NCBI GenBank assembly: GCA_016169945.1
Contig: JADLSH010000008.1
Coordinates: forward strand, 62,001-126,000
Source of the DNA: Trachythela sp. YZ-2020
Taxonomy: Eukaryota; Cnidaria; Anthozoa; Malacalcyonacea; Clavulariidae
Reading direction: 5' to 3'
Length of the DNA stretch: 64,000 bases
Shown: one piece after another, positions 1-11,538 of the stretch
Layout: each line of letters opens with the position of its first letter
Numbering within the stretch: position 1 is the first letter of the stretch
The notes under the pieces: generated by a model
Databases searched by the model: none
Told to the model about the DNA's origin: nothing
What the model saw: the letters and a program-made list of their open reading frames with translations, nothing else
Program-made: the position numbers and the translations under genes

Positions 1-1256
1 GCCAATCGGGCCACTCGGACAATATTTATTTCGATATGCGGGCTTTTGCGGGACATATTTTGCAAGTCCCGTAGAAGTACTCATTTACGGGACCTTGTTG
101 CGGGACATATTTAGCAAGTCCCGTAGAAGTACTCATTTACGGGACCTTGTTGCGGGACATATTTAACAAGTCCCGCTCGAAGGGACGCGTTGGGGACGTC
201 TTGCGGGACATATTTTGGAGCGTCCCGGGGTCCCGTTTGACAAAATGTGTAGGTCTTACCATGGAACAGTCTTGCGGGACGTCGGGACGTGTTAAGATGC
301 GTCCCTTAGCGACGTCCCGTAAGACTGTTGTCCGAGTGGCCCGATTGGCCTTTGGGAAAAAAATAAATAAATAATAAAAACCAGGGAACCCCAAGGGAAC
401 CCGGAACCCCGAGGGAACACCAAGGGAACCCCGAGGGAACCCCAAGGGAACCCCGAGGGAACCCCAATGGAACCCCGAGGAACCCCAAGGAACCCCTACA
501 GAACCCCAGAGACCCGAGAGAACCCCTACAGAACCCCAGAGAACCCTATCGACCTCGCATCGACCTCACATCGACCTCACATCGACCTCACATCGACCTT
601 CACATCGACCCTCGCATAGAAAACAGTGTAAAGCTGGACAATATGTTTAATAACTGTATATTTGTGTAAATAATTGTTATACCTAAAGGAATACATTGTT
701 TAAAACGTTAATCTTTGTCTGTGTTAATTTATGCATGTATCCAAGCGTCACTAATTACTCATATTTTGGAGAGCTCACAGAAGTTTTACAGAAGCTTCAC
801 AGAAGCTTTACAGAAGCTCCACAGAAGCTTTACAGAAGCTCCACAGAAGCTTCACAGAAGCTTTTAGAAGCTCCACAGAAGCTCCACAGAAGCTTTAGAG
901 AATTTCCAGACAACTGCTACAAAATCCCACCAAACCCTTCCTCAAAGCAATGATATATATATAGAACCGTGTTTCTATGTAAACTTGAATTAAAAACTGT
1001 AGATAAACAAACGACAACGAAGTAGTCAAAGGGAGGAAAAAGGGGGTATGGCGAATGCGAAAATGTATACATTTTTAGAGCGAAATATTGGTGTTATGGA
1101 CAACGCTTTGCTTGGATGCATGCATAAGCATTAACACATGGATTAACACAATAGAGCGCACGCAAAGTAGGAACTCTTGCACGCACACTAAGTACGAACT
1201 CTTGCACGCACACCCCTGTTGATGCCATATGGCTGGAAATAAATGTGACGCCATGA
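1..1256 (+). repeat. Composite repeat, copy R1 (direct)
   Basis: The block matches 3617-4881 almost base for base, and its distal part matches the reverse complement of 2741-3616. It contains, in order: about 52-bp tandem units (GGGACATATTT...GTCCCGTAGAAG) at 50-180; a GAGGGAACCCC-type tandem array at about 375-500; an 11-bp CATCGACCTCA array at about 545-610; and a 12-bp ACAGAAGCTCC/TTT array at about 780-900. Short ORFs across it are repeat translations, not genes. The left end is cut by the window. Confidence 0.85.
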
Positions 1257-2740
1257 CACCATTGTCAGGTTTATATGGTGCCGCGATCCCATTTGACATT
1301 TGGTTATATACACCCATAGAAATAATATACCTCGTCTGTCATTCTGTCTGATCTCCAGTTTGACTGGACAATGATATATTTGAGGAAACTCTAGTCAGTC
1401 TCGTTAATAGTAATGTTGTAATGTTGAGTGTTGGCGCTGATTGTCAAACCTCATCAACATTTTGATCGACTATCTTTGACAATTGTACTCGTTTGATCGA
1501 CTGCACTTAGTCCTAGGGATATTTGTAGTAAAATACCGACGATGAATTTTCTGTTTGAACACTGTTATGTAATGAGTACGTACACTCGTCCTCGACTAGT
1601 ACGTTGCGTATTACTGTTGCATTTAGTGTTCATTGACATTCAGTATGTTTAAAATTGCGATTACAAAACATCAAGGAATAGACTCACCAGAGAAATAGAC
1701 TGATCCAATTTTCAGGGATAACTATAGTTCATTCGGCCCAGAAATATGTTGCTTTGTAAGACACCAAAGTGTGGATCTGCTCACTAATGAAGTTTGGCCA
1801 CAGTATAGAGACGACCAGTAGGGCCACTCATTTGAAATTTTGTGTGGCCGCTCATTACGCATTGGCAGCCAGTCAATTGCTTTTTCTGGCCAATAAGCAA
1901 GCTGGACTAACTTTCCTGGCCAGTAAACTCCATATTTTTGCATAAAAAGCCGGCTACATGTTGCATCGCCGAGTGGCCCTACTGGCCGTCTTTATACTGT
2001 GGTTTGGTGGTGATCACTAGTCCAGTGGCGTGTTTGCTACTATTCGTCATGGGAGGCCAACTGGGAATTTGGCGCCCCCTAGTAATAAGTGACCGCATGT
2101 TAAGGGTAGTTACCAAGGGACGTCTGGGGTCCTCCCAGAAGATTTTAGATTTTTATTCTTCAGAAAACCATTTTCAGCGTTTTCTGAAGCAAATTTGCAC
2201 AAAAATCTGGACAAACTTTGAGTTCGAACTGTTATTATTAGTTAGGATTGAATATAAGAAATAAACGGAATGAATCAATAAAATATTTAAGATTTGTCTG
2301 ACCTAATTAAGAAAAAGAAAAGTGTTGTCAGTCCATTGGCAATTTCATAAATATAACTATAAGGTTTGTACAAAACGTTTTAATGATTAACATATTCTTC
2401 TCTTCTAGGTCCATAAGCGTATGAGCAAATTTAGCATGACGCACTCTAGCGAATCAATCACAGAAGTACAGAACGTCATTGAGTTATAACTGAAATAGAC
2501 ATATCTTCGACTACTCACCAGAAAAAAACAGACATCCACTCAGTCGTCCACAAAATATTTGAGACAAATCGCCTTCCCCCCATTTCAATGTTGTTTTGAG
2601 TTATAACATTGTCAAATTCAAAGATCATATGTTAGTTTTCGACTGCCAATGAGACAGTCTTGGTTCTAGTTTCACGTTATGTATCTTTCAGAAAGATAGT
2701 ACCATTTCAACACTGAAATAGGGGGAGGGGAGTAGTTCTT
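1257..2740. other. Spacer between inverted copies R1 and R2; no gene seen
   Basis: No convincing coding region. The part at 1700-1960 (with CTGGCCAGTAAACT and GGGCCACT motifs) resembles the reverse complement of about 5580-5740, so it is a fragment of another dispersed repeat. The rest is unique AT-rich sequence. Confidence 0.5.
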
Positions 2741-3612
2741 ACTTTGCGTGCGCTCTATTGTGTTAATCCATGTGTTAATTTATGCATGCATCCAAGCAAA
2801 GCGTTGTCCATAACACCAATATTTCGCTCTAAAAATGTATACATTTTCGCATTCGCCATACCCCCTTTTTCCTCCCTTTGACTACTTCGTTGTCGTTTGT
2901 TTATCTACAGTTTTTAATTCAAGTTTACATAGAAACACGGTTCTATATATATCATTGCTTTGAGGAAGGGTTTGGTGGGATTTTGTAGCAGTTGTCTGGA
3001 AATTCTCTAAAGCTTCTGTGGAGCTTCTGTGGAGCTTCTTTAAAGCTTCTGTGAAGCTTCTGTAAAGCTTCTGTGGAGCTTCTGTGGAGCTTCTGTAAAG
3101 CTTCTGTGAAGCTTCTGTAAAACTTCTGTGGAGCTCTCCAAAATATGAGTAATTAGTGACGCTTGGATACATGCATAAATTAACACAGACAAAGATTAAC
3201 GTTTTAAACAATGTATTCCTTTAGGTATAACAATTATTTACACAAATATACAGTTATTAAACATATTGTCCAGCTTTTACACTGTTTTCAGCGAGGGTCG
3301 ATGTGAGGTCGATGCGAGGGTCGATGTGAGGTCGATGTGAGGTCGATGTGAGGTCGATGTGAGGTCGATGTGAGGTCGATGTGAGGTCGATGTGAGGTCG
3401 ATGTGAGGTCGATGTGAGGTCGATGTGGGGCACCGGCTTGAGTCCGGTTCGGTAGATGTAAACATTTCGGGGTTCTGTAGGGGTTCTCTCGGGGTTCTGT
3501 AGAGGTTCTCTCGAGGTTCTCTGGGGGTTCTGTAGGGGTTCCCTTGGGGTTCCCTCGGGGTTCCCTTGGGGTTCCCTCGGGGTTCCCTTGTTTTTATTAT
3601 AATTTTTTTTTT
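2741..3612 (-). repeat. Composite repeat, copy R2 (inverted)
   Basis: Reverse complement of about 340-1170. It holds the longest CATCGACCTCA-type array (about 3295-3425, roughly a dozen units), the AAGCTTCTGTGG array (about 3005-3135) and the GGGGTTCCCTC array (about 3475-3590). It lies head-to-head with R1 and abuts R3. Confidence 0.85.
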
Positions 3613-3972
3613 CCAAAGGCCAATCGGGCCACTCGGACAATATTTATTTCGATATGCGGGCTTTTGCGGGACATATTTTGCAAGTCCCGTAGAAGTACTC
3701 ATTTACGGGACCTTGTTGCGGGACATATTTAGCAAGTCCCGTAGAAGTACTCATTTACGGGACCTTGTTGCGGGACATATTTAACAAGTCCCGCTCGAAG
3801 GGACGCGTTGGGGACGTCTTGCGGGACATATTTTGGAGCGTCCCGGGGTCCCGTTTGACAAAATGTGTAGGTCTTACCATGGAACAGTCTTGCGGGACGT
3901 CGGGACGTGTTAAGATGCGTCCCTTAGCGACGTCCCGTAAGACTGTTGTCCGAGTGGCCCGATTGGCCTTTG
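3613..3972. mobile_element. Foldback unit with ~27-bp terminal inverted repeats
   Basis: Begins CCAAAGGCCAATCGGGCC and ends with the reverse complement at 3945-3972. The interior is the 52-bp GGGACATATTT tandem units plus a GTCCCG-rich hairpin region. A second copy missing its left end is at 1-355. This is the active-looking module inside the larger composite repeat. No ORF of note. Confidence 0.6.
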
Positions 3973-4881
3973 GGAAAAAAATAAATAAATAATAAAAACC
4001 AGGGAACCCCAAGGGAACCCGGAACCCCGAGGGAACACCAAGGGAACCCCGAGGGAACCCCAAGGGAACCCCGAGGGAACCCCAATGGAACCCCGAGGGA
4101 ACCCCAAGGGAACCCCTACAGAACCCCCAGAGAACCCCGAGAGAACCCCTACAGAACCCCGAGAGAACCCCTATCGACCTCGCATCGACCTCACATCGAC
4201 CTCACATCGACCTCACATCGACCTCACATCGACCCTCGCATAGAAAACAGTGTAAAAGCTGGACAATATGTTTAATAACTGTATATTTGTGTAAATAATT
4301 GTTATACCTAAAGGAATACATTGTTTAAAACGTTAATCTTTGTCTGTGTTAATTTATGCATGTATCCAAGCGTCACTAATTACTCATATTTTGGAGAGCT
4401 CCACAGAAGTTTTACAGAAGCTTCACAGAAGCTTTACAGAAGCTCCACAGAAGCTTTACAGAAGCTCCACAGAAGCTTCACAGAAGCTTTACAGAAGCTC
4501 CACAGAAGCTCCACAGAAGCTTTAGAGAATTTCCAGACAACTGCTACAAAATCCCACCAAACCCTTCCTCAAAGCAATGATATATATATAGAACCGTGTT
4601 TCTATGTAAACTTGAATTAAAAACTGTAGATAAACAAACGACAACGAAGTAGTCAAAGGGAGGAAAAAGGGGGTATGGCGAATGCGAAAATGTATACATT
4701 TTTAGAGCGAAATATTGGTGTTATGGACAACGCTTTGCTTGGATGCATGCATAAGCATTAACACATGGATTAACACAATAGAGCGCACGCAAAGTAGGAA
4801 CTCTTGCACGCACACTAAGTACGAACTCTTGCACGCACACCCCTGTTGATGCCATATGGCTGGAAATAAATGTGACGCCAT
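3973..4881 (+). repeat. Composite repeat, copy R3 (direct copy of R1)
   Basis: Continues the 3613-3972 unit and parallels 356-1256. Similarity to R1 ends abruptly at GTGACGCCATG (1256 versus 4881), which marks the repeat boundary. Confidence 0.8.
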
Positions 4882-5800
4882 GCATACATTCGTTTGAATA
4901 CTAATTACTTCCCTCGCTATATGGGGGTAACCTACTGAGGGGGCGCTGATTCCAAAGTCTCAATGTATTTTGTGGATGATTGCAGTTTCCCTGGATAACT
5001 ATAGCTCAGAAAAAGAAGATATCTTGCTGTGTGAGAGGCCAAAGTGTGAATCTGTCCATGCGGTCCACCGAAGGAGTTCGACGCATTTCATTGCGGTGAC
5101 TTGTGTGTTTCAAATCATGCGAAAGTAGTGTGTGCGACGGCGTAAATGACAGACATACATTTCATTCAAAAATATGGAAGATGCGCGGAATTTTGAGAAT
5201 AATTCAAATGTAGCCAAACATGTTGGAACTATTCCTAAGAGGGGAAAATTATAGACGAAGGAAACTATCGGATCAGAAAAACATAATCTTGGCATACTGC
5301 TAAGATAGATGGTGCAGACAATAATTAAAAGAAGTTACCGCAACACTTTGCTATTCCGTTACAAAAGATCAATTATCAGACGAACTATCTTTTTCCGCCC
5401 AAGTTCAGTCCCGACGGATGATCCGTCTCTAGTACTAGTATAAAACTAGAAATACATGCATGCAGAATCACCTCGCCCATTTGAACTAAACTGATTTACT
5501 CCCCAAAAGTTATTGCAACGTGAAGTACTGAATCGACCATGGTAACACCACAGCACAGAATAAAGATCTATGCAGAAGGGCCACTCAGCGTTGCAACGTG
5601 TCCTCGTTTTTTTATGCAAAAATGTGCAGTTTACTGGCTAGAGCAATGACGGATCAGCCAGTTCAGCCTGCTGATTGGCCAGAAAAAGCAATTGACTGGC
5701 CAGAGTAATGGCGGCCAACTTGCGTAATGCGATATGCGCGAACCAAAAACTTCAATGGTTCCGACGAGAGTGGGCCCTCTATATAATCTTTACTCTATGA
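4882..5800. other. No gene seen; dispersed repeat fragments
   Basis: 5446-5570 is similar to 23652-23766 (both begin CTAGAAATACATGCATGCAG). 5580-5740 resembles the reverse complement of 1830-1960. The short ORF at 5110-5295 has no recognisable features. Confidence 0.5.
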
Positions 5801-5808
5801 CCACAGAT

Positions 5809-6266
5809 TACAGTCGATTTCATCAAACTTTTGCCAAAATATTCGTTGCGAAGTTCAGAAGTTCAAATGAATTCACAAACAGTTTGTAAACTGAGCATTT
5901 GATTGGCTACCTTTTTTAGTAGCCAATTAGATGGTTGTTGACAAACCTACTTGTGAATTCATTATGAACTTTTGAACTTCGCAACGAATTTGCGAAGTTC
6001 GGAACGAACTTCGGAATATTTTGGGAAAGGTTTGATGAAATCAACTGTAATGATATACAGATATGGAACTCTCGCGGGATCCTGTCCCATGCACTTTGTC
6101 AATGCGCATGCGCGATCCTCTGGCAAGTGTCATGATTGGCTACTAAAAAAAGGTAGCCAATCAAATGCTCAGTTTACAAACTGTTTGTGAGTCATTATGA
6201 ACTTTTGAACTTCGCGACGAATTTACGTAGGAATTTTTTGGCAAAAGTTTAATGAAATCGACTGTA
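5809..6266. mobile_element. Foldback/MITE element, nested inverted repeats
   Basis: TTACAGTCGATTTCATCAAA at the left is answered by TTTAATGAAATCGACTGTAA at the right, so the ends are inverted repeats. Inner arms (TGAACTTCGCAACGAA; GATTGGCTACCTTTTTT) also pair. A third partial copy of the end at about 6010-6050 suggests two overlapping insertions of one family. Non-coding. Confidence 0.75.
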
Positions 6267-6437
6267 AAGAGCAGAGTGTAAAGAGTATATCTGGATGATT
6301 TGTTCGTCGTTCACAATTTTTACAAATGGGCCAGGATTAGAGCATTTTAACAAAAAGTGGATATATAAAAACGTGGTTGCGTGGAATTGCGTCAGCGTGG
6401 GGACAAAAACTGATGAACTGTAAATTGATTTGTAGGG

Positions 6438-6558
6438 CAGACTGTAGCCTGCGTGGCAGGCGTTCTATTGTGGGGGAGGGGGTTTTGTTTAGAGCGCGCG
6501 CTTTTTTTGAGAGCGCGCTGGTGAGAACTCCCTCGCCTGCCACGCAGGCTACAGTCTG
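6438..6558. mobile_element. 121-bp hairpin MITE
   Basis: CAGACTGTAGCCTGCGTGGC at the left is perfectly inverted at the right (GCCACGCAGGCTACAGTCTG), with a second inner inverted pair (AGAGCGCGC). It lies directly upstream of the LINE endonuclease reading frame. No clear target duplication was found. Confidence 0.8.
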
Positions 6559-6576
6559 AAAATCAGAGGTTTCGGA

Positions 6577-7200
6577 ATGGCCATGCTCAATGTAGCAAGT
6601 TTACCAAAGCATATGGATGAAATACGTGTATTGCTTACTACAAACAATTTCGATGTTTTAGCCATAAATGAAACCAGACTGAATTGCACCATTTCCGTTA
6701 ATTTCGTTAGTGTTCCTAATTATGACATAATTCGTTTTGACCGCAATAGAAATGGAGGCGGCGTTTGTATTTACATTAGCTATTGCAATCTTAGCTGCAG
6801 AGTGCCTGACAATCTTGAGGCAGTTTGCATTGAAATCCACAAACCTCATACTAAGCCATTTATAATAGGCTCAGTCTACAGACCTCCAAATTGTTCTGTA
6901 GAATTGTTTTCTAAAATTGATAATTTCATAAGCGATATTGATTTTGATCATCAGGAAATTTACCTTCTTGGTGATCTAAATTGTGATATGTTAGATTCGT
7001 CTAGTCATGTCACGAAAAGGCATAATTTACTCATGGAATCGTATCAACTGTCACAAGTATAATTACTCAACCAACGCGCATTGCCCAGTTAACGTTAATT
7101 ATCCACTTTCATAGATGTTTGTATTACCTCAAACCCGGAACATATTATTCTGTCTGATGTAATTCCTTTGGGAATAAGTGATCATAACCTTATACCTGTA
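6577..7200 (+). pseudogene. LINE ORF2, AP-endonuclease domain
   Basis: The frame opens with an MAMLNVASLPKH-type start of the endonuclease. It contains NETRL (metal-binding Glu region), GSVYRPP and LLGDLNCDM (the GD.N catalytic motif), then GISDHNLI (catalytic SDH) at about 7165-7195. An open stretch of 161 codons ends at 7062 and the remainder needs a frame change. The domain would nick target DNA to prime reverse transcription. It is split from its RT by the insertion at 7207-8829. Confidence 0.85.
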
Positions 7201-7420
7201 CTCGTACAGGGTGTCTCAAAAAAATCGATACTCTTAGAAATTAGAGGCTTTAGAAAAAGCCTCGATTTTGTACACTTGGGAATTCAAAATTGCATGCAAA
7301 ATTGCATTCTAATTGCATGCAAATATGCCAGACAAAGCGAAATTTCTAAAGCCTCTAATTTCTAAAGCCTCTAATTTCTAAGGGTAGCGGTTTTTTTGAG
7401 ACACCCTGAAAAACAATATA

Positions 7421-7479
7421 GCCTGAATTTCAGACGGCACCATAATTCTCAACAGTGGCCGTCTGAAATTCAGGCTAAT
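7421..7479. mobile_element. 59-bp hairpin element with 9-bp target duplication
   Basis: GCCTGAATTTCAGACGGC at 7421-7438 pairs with GCCGTCTGAAATTCAGGC at 7458-7475. AACAATATA occurs on both sides (7412-7420 and 7480-7488), a 9-bp duplication of the kind made by Mutator-like transposases. It lies only 18 bp upstream of the methyltransferase ATG. Confidence 0.7.
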
Positions 7480-7496
7480 AACAATATAACTTATTC

Positions 7497-8357
7497 ATGC
7501 AAAAAATGGCAAACTTAAGGTACACGGAAGATTACCATGCCTATTTTGACCCGAAAACCTTCCTAGAAGTATACTATAAAAATTTAAAACGGGGCGAAAA
7601 TGATGATTGGACGTCTAAGTTGCCGTTTGTTGAAGCTTTTCACGAGTTTTGGTCGAATTTTAAGGCACCAACAGACACAAAAGTTCGATATCTCGAGTTT
7701 GGTGGCGGGCCTTCTATAGCCAATCTTGTTATTGCCTGCCCAAAAGTCAATCATATCGTGTTTTCCGAGTATACAGAAGCAAACAGACAAGCTGTGAAAT
7801 CGTGGATTGCTGGTGACCCGGAGGCCCACGACTGGACGCCATTCATTGAAATCGTTGTTCTAGATCTTGAACAAGGTAACGAAACCTTCGCAGAGAGCCC
7901 TGTTGTGTTAACAGATAAAGAGAAGCTCGACGTTGTGCTAAATCGTGGTGATGAACTCAAGCAAAATATCAAATCTATTGTACCCTGTGACGTGACCAAA
8001 ACACCAATAGTTCAACTCGAGCTTGACGATGTTGCCAAACCATTTGATGTTGTGTCCACCAGTTTGTGCCTGGAAGCATGCGTGTCGTCTGAAGTGCACT
8101 ACAAGAATACTGTCGCAGAACTTGGGAAATTACTTAAACCAAACGGCTTCCTATATATGAACGGTGTACTAGAGGGGACGTTCTATTTTGTAGGCGAAGA
8201 GAAGTTTTATAATTTTCCCATAAGTGAGAAAATGGTGAAAGAAGCGATGAATGAAGCAGGAATAGAAATTGATAAATTTGTAGCAATTCCAGTAAATCAC
8301 GCAGAAGTATGCGACTGTACAGCTCTATTTTATACTTATGGCAGAAAAATTGTGTAA
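7497..8357 (+). CDS. NNMT/PNMT/INMT-family S-adenosylmethionine-dependent methyltransferase
   Basis: An intact 286-residue single-exon frame, close to the family's usual 260-290. Family members transfer a methyl group from SAM to small amines (nicotinamide, noradrenaline, indoleamines) in the cytosol. Visible features: the N-terminal DYHAYFDPKTFLEVYYK signature (residues 12-27); SAM-binding motif I YLEFGGGP (65-72); SEYTEANR (90-97), where the usual Asp after motif I is Glu; PEAHDW (108-113); CDVT (164-167); STSLCLEA (187-194); and LGKLLKPNGFL (209-219) leading into the FVGEEKF segment. The start could equally be Met4 (7506), whose context is better (A at -3, G at +4). AATAAA lies at 8374, 16 bp past the stop. 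The substrate cannot be inferred. It has no introns and sits inside a transposon-like insertion, so it may be a retrocopy or captured gene. Confidence 0.9.
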   Translation: MQKMANLRYTEDYHAYFDPKTFLEVYYKNLKRGENDDWTSKLPFVEAFHEFWSNFKAPTDTKVRYLEFGGGPSIANLVIACPKVNHIVFSEYTEANRQAVKSWIAGDPEAHDWTPFIEIVVLDLEQGNETFAESPVVLTDKEKLDVVLNRGDELKQNIKSIVPCDVTKTPIVQLELDDVAKPFDVVSTSLCLEACVSSEVHYKNTVAELGKLLKPNGFLYMNGVLEGTFYFVGEEKFYNFPISEKMVKEAMNEAGIEIDKFVAIPVNHAEVCDCTALFYTYGRKIV

Positions 8358-8806
8358 AAGTGACAGTCAGCACAATAAAATAATGATGAATATATAGTTA
8401 TATTTGTCAAGTGTAGTCGTAAAATATATAGGCATGCATATAATCCCAGACTGAGCTTGAAGATTAGCAAAATATATATAATACCAATGTTTTCATATAT
8501 GCCTAAATGATCATATCATGAATATATGTAAGGTGTAGCAGTTTCTGTTAAATAAAATACTTTTCAGCCTTACAAAATTTCTGCCTAGTTTGTTCCTTGC
8601 TTTCCCTATAGAAAGATAATTTTGACTGACTACAGAGCAACGAGTATTTGTCGTAAAACCATTTGTTTGTGAAATCGTTTTGCTTGCTTCGATCATCGCG
8701 TTAAATTATTTGGACGAAGGGAAGTTGTAAATACTATACCACCGTTCATATACAATTCAATTAAATTCCCAAATGTATAATAACGCACAAGAGTGATTTC
8801 TAAAGG
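8358..8806. other. 3' flank of the methyltransferase gene
   Basis: AT-rich, non-coding. Polyadenylation signals AATAAA occur at 8374 and about 8551. No poly(A) tract marks a retrogene end. It runs into the right end of the insertion. Confidence 0.5.
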
Positions 8807-8879
8807 GGGACTTTTTTGGGGACACCCTGTCATTGCAAAGACCCATTCTCATAAACTCTCATAAGAGTGTTCAAGTGCG

Positions 8880-10990
8880 TAAATTTAGAAATTTTAATTC
8901 TAATTAATAGTTTTCTGAAAGATTTGTTTAATGAGCCATCAGCCATGGCACCTGATTGAGCTACAATCTGATATTGACCTCAAATGGTCACTTTGGAAAA
9001 TATTCTTTCTGGGAGTCTTTGACAAACATGCGCCATTAATTTCTAAAAGAATAAGGAGTAAACATAATATTCCTTGGATTAATAAAAATACTAAAAATTT
9101 GATTTTCGAGAGAGATCGAATGAAGCGCAAGGCCATCATTTCTACATCTGATGCTGACTGGAGTACTTTCAAGTCGCTCAGAACGCAAGGACTCAAAAGA
9201 TGCATGGAAAGCGATAAATGGCATAGTGGGTAGAAAACAACCTAAACCAATTATACAATAATCTTAAAGTGGAAAATGAGGATATTGTTGGGCCTGAAGA
9301 AGTTTCAGAATGTTTTAATAATTACTTTACCAGAGTATGCTCAAGCCTCAAAGATTGCGGATTCTGTTGGAAGTGGAAGTAGTTCGTTTACTGAATACTT
9401 GACTGATGTATCCAGTGATTGTACTTTTAATTTCCACTGTGTTGATCCGCAAACTGTTTCTGATATGTTACACTCGATATCTACTTCTAAGGCAACTGGA
9501 ATTGATCAAATTCCAGGCAAAATTTTGAAGCTAGCTGCTCCTGCTATTATGCAATCCTTAACCATGCTATATTTAACTATTCGATTGCTACCGAATCATT
9601 TCCATCTGAATGGAAGATCGCAAAAGTTGTTCCTTTGCACAAATCGGGGGCAAGAAATTCACTTGATAATTACCGTCCAATTTCTATCTTGCCAGCAATA
9701 AGTAAGGTATTTGAGAAAATTCTTTATAAGCAATTATTTAATTATTTAAATGCAAACAATCTCATTTCGAAATTCCAAATTTGGTTGCAGGCCCCTGCAT
9801 TCAACCGCTGACTCCCTGCTACATAGCACCAATGAATGGTACTCAAACATGGATCGTGGTTTGTTTAATAATTGCCGTGTTTCTGGTGATACGGTGAATC
9901 ATGAAATTCTGACTGAGAAATTAGGTTTTTATGGCTTTGAGCCATCGACAGTAAACCTTCTTAGTTCATATCTATTAAATCGTTCGCAAATGTGCTGTGT
10001 AGATGGGTATTCCTCACATCCAAGAGAAGTCAATTATGGAATCCTTCAAGGATCTATATTGGGGCCTCTGCTATTTCTAATTTATGTGAATGATTTGCCA
10101 AATTGCGTGGAAATTCCAATATTAGAATTAGAAATTCCAATATTAGAATGTTTGCAGATGACACTACCCTTACTGCCTCTGGCAGGTCAATGCAAGAGAT
10201 TGAATCTAAAATAAATTGCGACTTGATCAATATCAAAGAGTGGCTATTAGCAAACAAATTAAGTCTCAACCTTACTATAAGACTGAATATTTATTAATTG
10301 GAAGTCGATTTAACGTTAATAATCTTACATCTGAACCAAACATTATGATAGACAATGTATAACCATTAAACGAGTAACAAAAACTAAATTATTGCGTATT
10401 CAAATTGACCAATTTTTATCTTGGGACAATCACTTGGAGGAAATATGTAAAAAAGCGTCATCTGGAATTGGTGCAATCAGAAGACTAAGAAGTTGTGTTT
10501 CTCGCGAGTCCCTTGTATCAGTCTATTATGCTTTGGTTCAACCTTATTTGACCACTGCTGCCTTGTTTGGGACTCCAATTGTTACCAATTGGTGCCACGC
10601 TTTCAAATCGAATTCAGACTCTACAAAATAGAGCAGCAAGGGTCATATTAGGATATAGAAATGAGCATCAGTCTGAAGCTGGAAACCTTAAAAGAACGCA
10701 GACTGATCATGAAGGCCAGACTTATGTATAAAATTACTCATTAGCAAGCACCGGTTGCTCAGACCGAAATTTTTGAAAATTATTTTGCTCCACAAAAAAT
10801 CTATAACTTGCGTAACAATGAATTCATATTGTATTTACCAAAACCAAGAAAGGTATTGGGTTTTGCGGAGCGAAATTTTGGAATGGCTTATCTTGCAATC
10901 TGAGAATTGCAGATTGTTTGGATTCCTTTAATACGTTGATTGCTGATACTAGCCTGCTTTAAATCAATTGTAGTCTTTGTAAATATTAAT
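8880..10990 (+). pseudogene. LINE ORF2, reverse transcriptase and C-terminal part
   Basis: Broken over at least four frames (8931-9233, 9276-9701, 9750-10214, 10392-10631). In order: KATGIDQIPGKILKLAAPAI (RT motif 1 region), DNYRPISILPAISKVFEKI (motif 2), a degraded palm, YGILQGSILGPLLFLIYVND (motif B), FADDTTL (catalytic Asp pair, about 10149-10169), WDNHLEEICKKASSGIGAIRR (thumb), and a C-terminal YNLRNNEF segment near 10800. Frame changes and stops show it is dead. Confidence 0.85.
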
Positions 10991-11179
10991 ATGATTATGT
11001 AATTAATCAATTAATCCTTAAGTAATATGATCATGCATGTAACCTTAGTTATGTATATTTATATAATGTATTTTAAAGTTGCACGCCGTCCTTGGAAACC
11101 AGCGAACCTGCTGAAGGAGTAGGCGTGTTTAAATAAAGTTTTATCTTATATCTTATCTTATATCAAAGGCACAGATTAA

Positions 11180-11281
11180 GGATGACTCGGTCTGACCTCG
11201 CGCATGCGCATAACTTAAAAAACCATCCGTCAACTTTTTAATCTGATATTAAAATTTTTGCTTTGCATTCCTCTATGTTTT
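11180..11281 (+). repeat. Left half of dispersed repeat X, split by a LINE
   Basis: Shares CTCGCGCATGCGCATAAC and CTTTGCATTCC..CTATGTT with the uninterrupted copy at 24446-24640. The match stops at TATGTTTT (11274-11281) and resumes at the same 8 bases at 13308-13315. Confidence 0.75.
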
Positions 11282-11538
11282 GTAAATTTTATAATGTTTT
11301 TTAATTTTTTTGTAGGTAATATTCTGTATGTTTGTAAATATTGTAATATTGTGAGGGCCGTATGTTAGATAACTATTATGGCTAATACGTTTTAATTTAA
11401 CGACTTTATTGGTACCATAAACAACATAAGTATGACATAATAAATAACTATTATCTGGTCCAAAAGGAAAGGTACGAACAAGATTGAATACAAATCCTAT
11501 GCAAGGCACCTCCCTTTACAAATACTGTAAAACTACTT

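Larger units (their letters stand above)
7207..8829. mobile_element. Insertion with mariner-like ends, carrying a methyltransferase gene
   Basis: Starts CAGGGTGTCTCAAAAAAA inside the LINE endonuclease/RT linker and ends TTTTTTGGGGACACCCTG, an imperfect inverted repeat of the start. LINE coding sequence resumes just after it. A second inward copy of the terminus (TTTTTTTGAGACACCCTG, ending 7408) means either a complete 202-bp MITE at 7207-7408 next to another insertion, or one larger element with an internal end. Left flank is TA, right flank TC, so a mariner-type TA duplication is not intact. No transposase is present. Confidence 0.6.
6562..11163 (+). mobile_element. CR1/L2-like non-LTR retrotransposon, decayed and interrupted
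   Basis: An AP-endonuclease domain (6577-7200) is followed after a 1.6 kb insertion by a reverse transcriptase (about 9470-10300) and the C-terminal region to about 10990. RT signatures visible in different frames include NYRPISILP, GSILGPLLFLIYVNDLP and FADDTTL. The 3' end is an AATAAAG followed by a TATCTTA-type simple tail at about 11133-11163, as in CR1/L2-type elements. Several frameshifts and stops make it inactive. The 5' end is truncated near 6562. Confidence 0.88.

Noticed and set aside
3257..3702. Possible CRISPR-like array or repetitive protein
   Set aside because: Direct 11-bp units without unique spacers, in a eukaryotic composite repeat.
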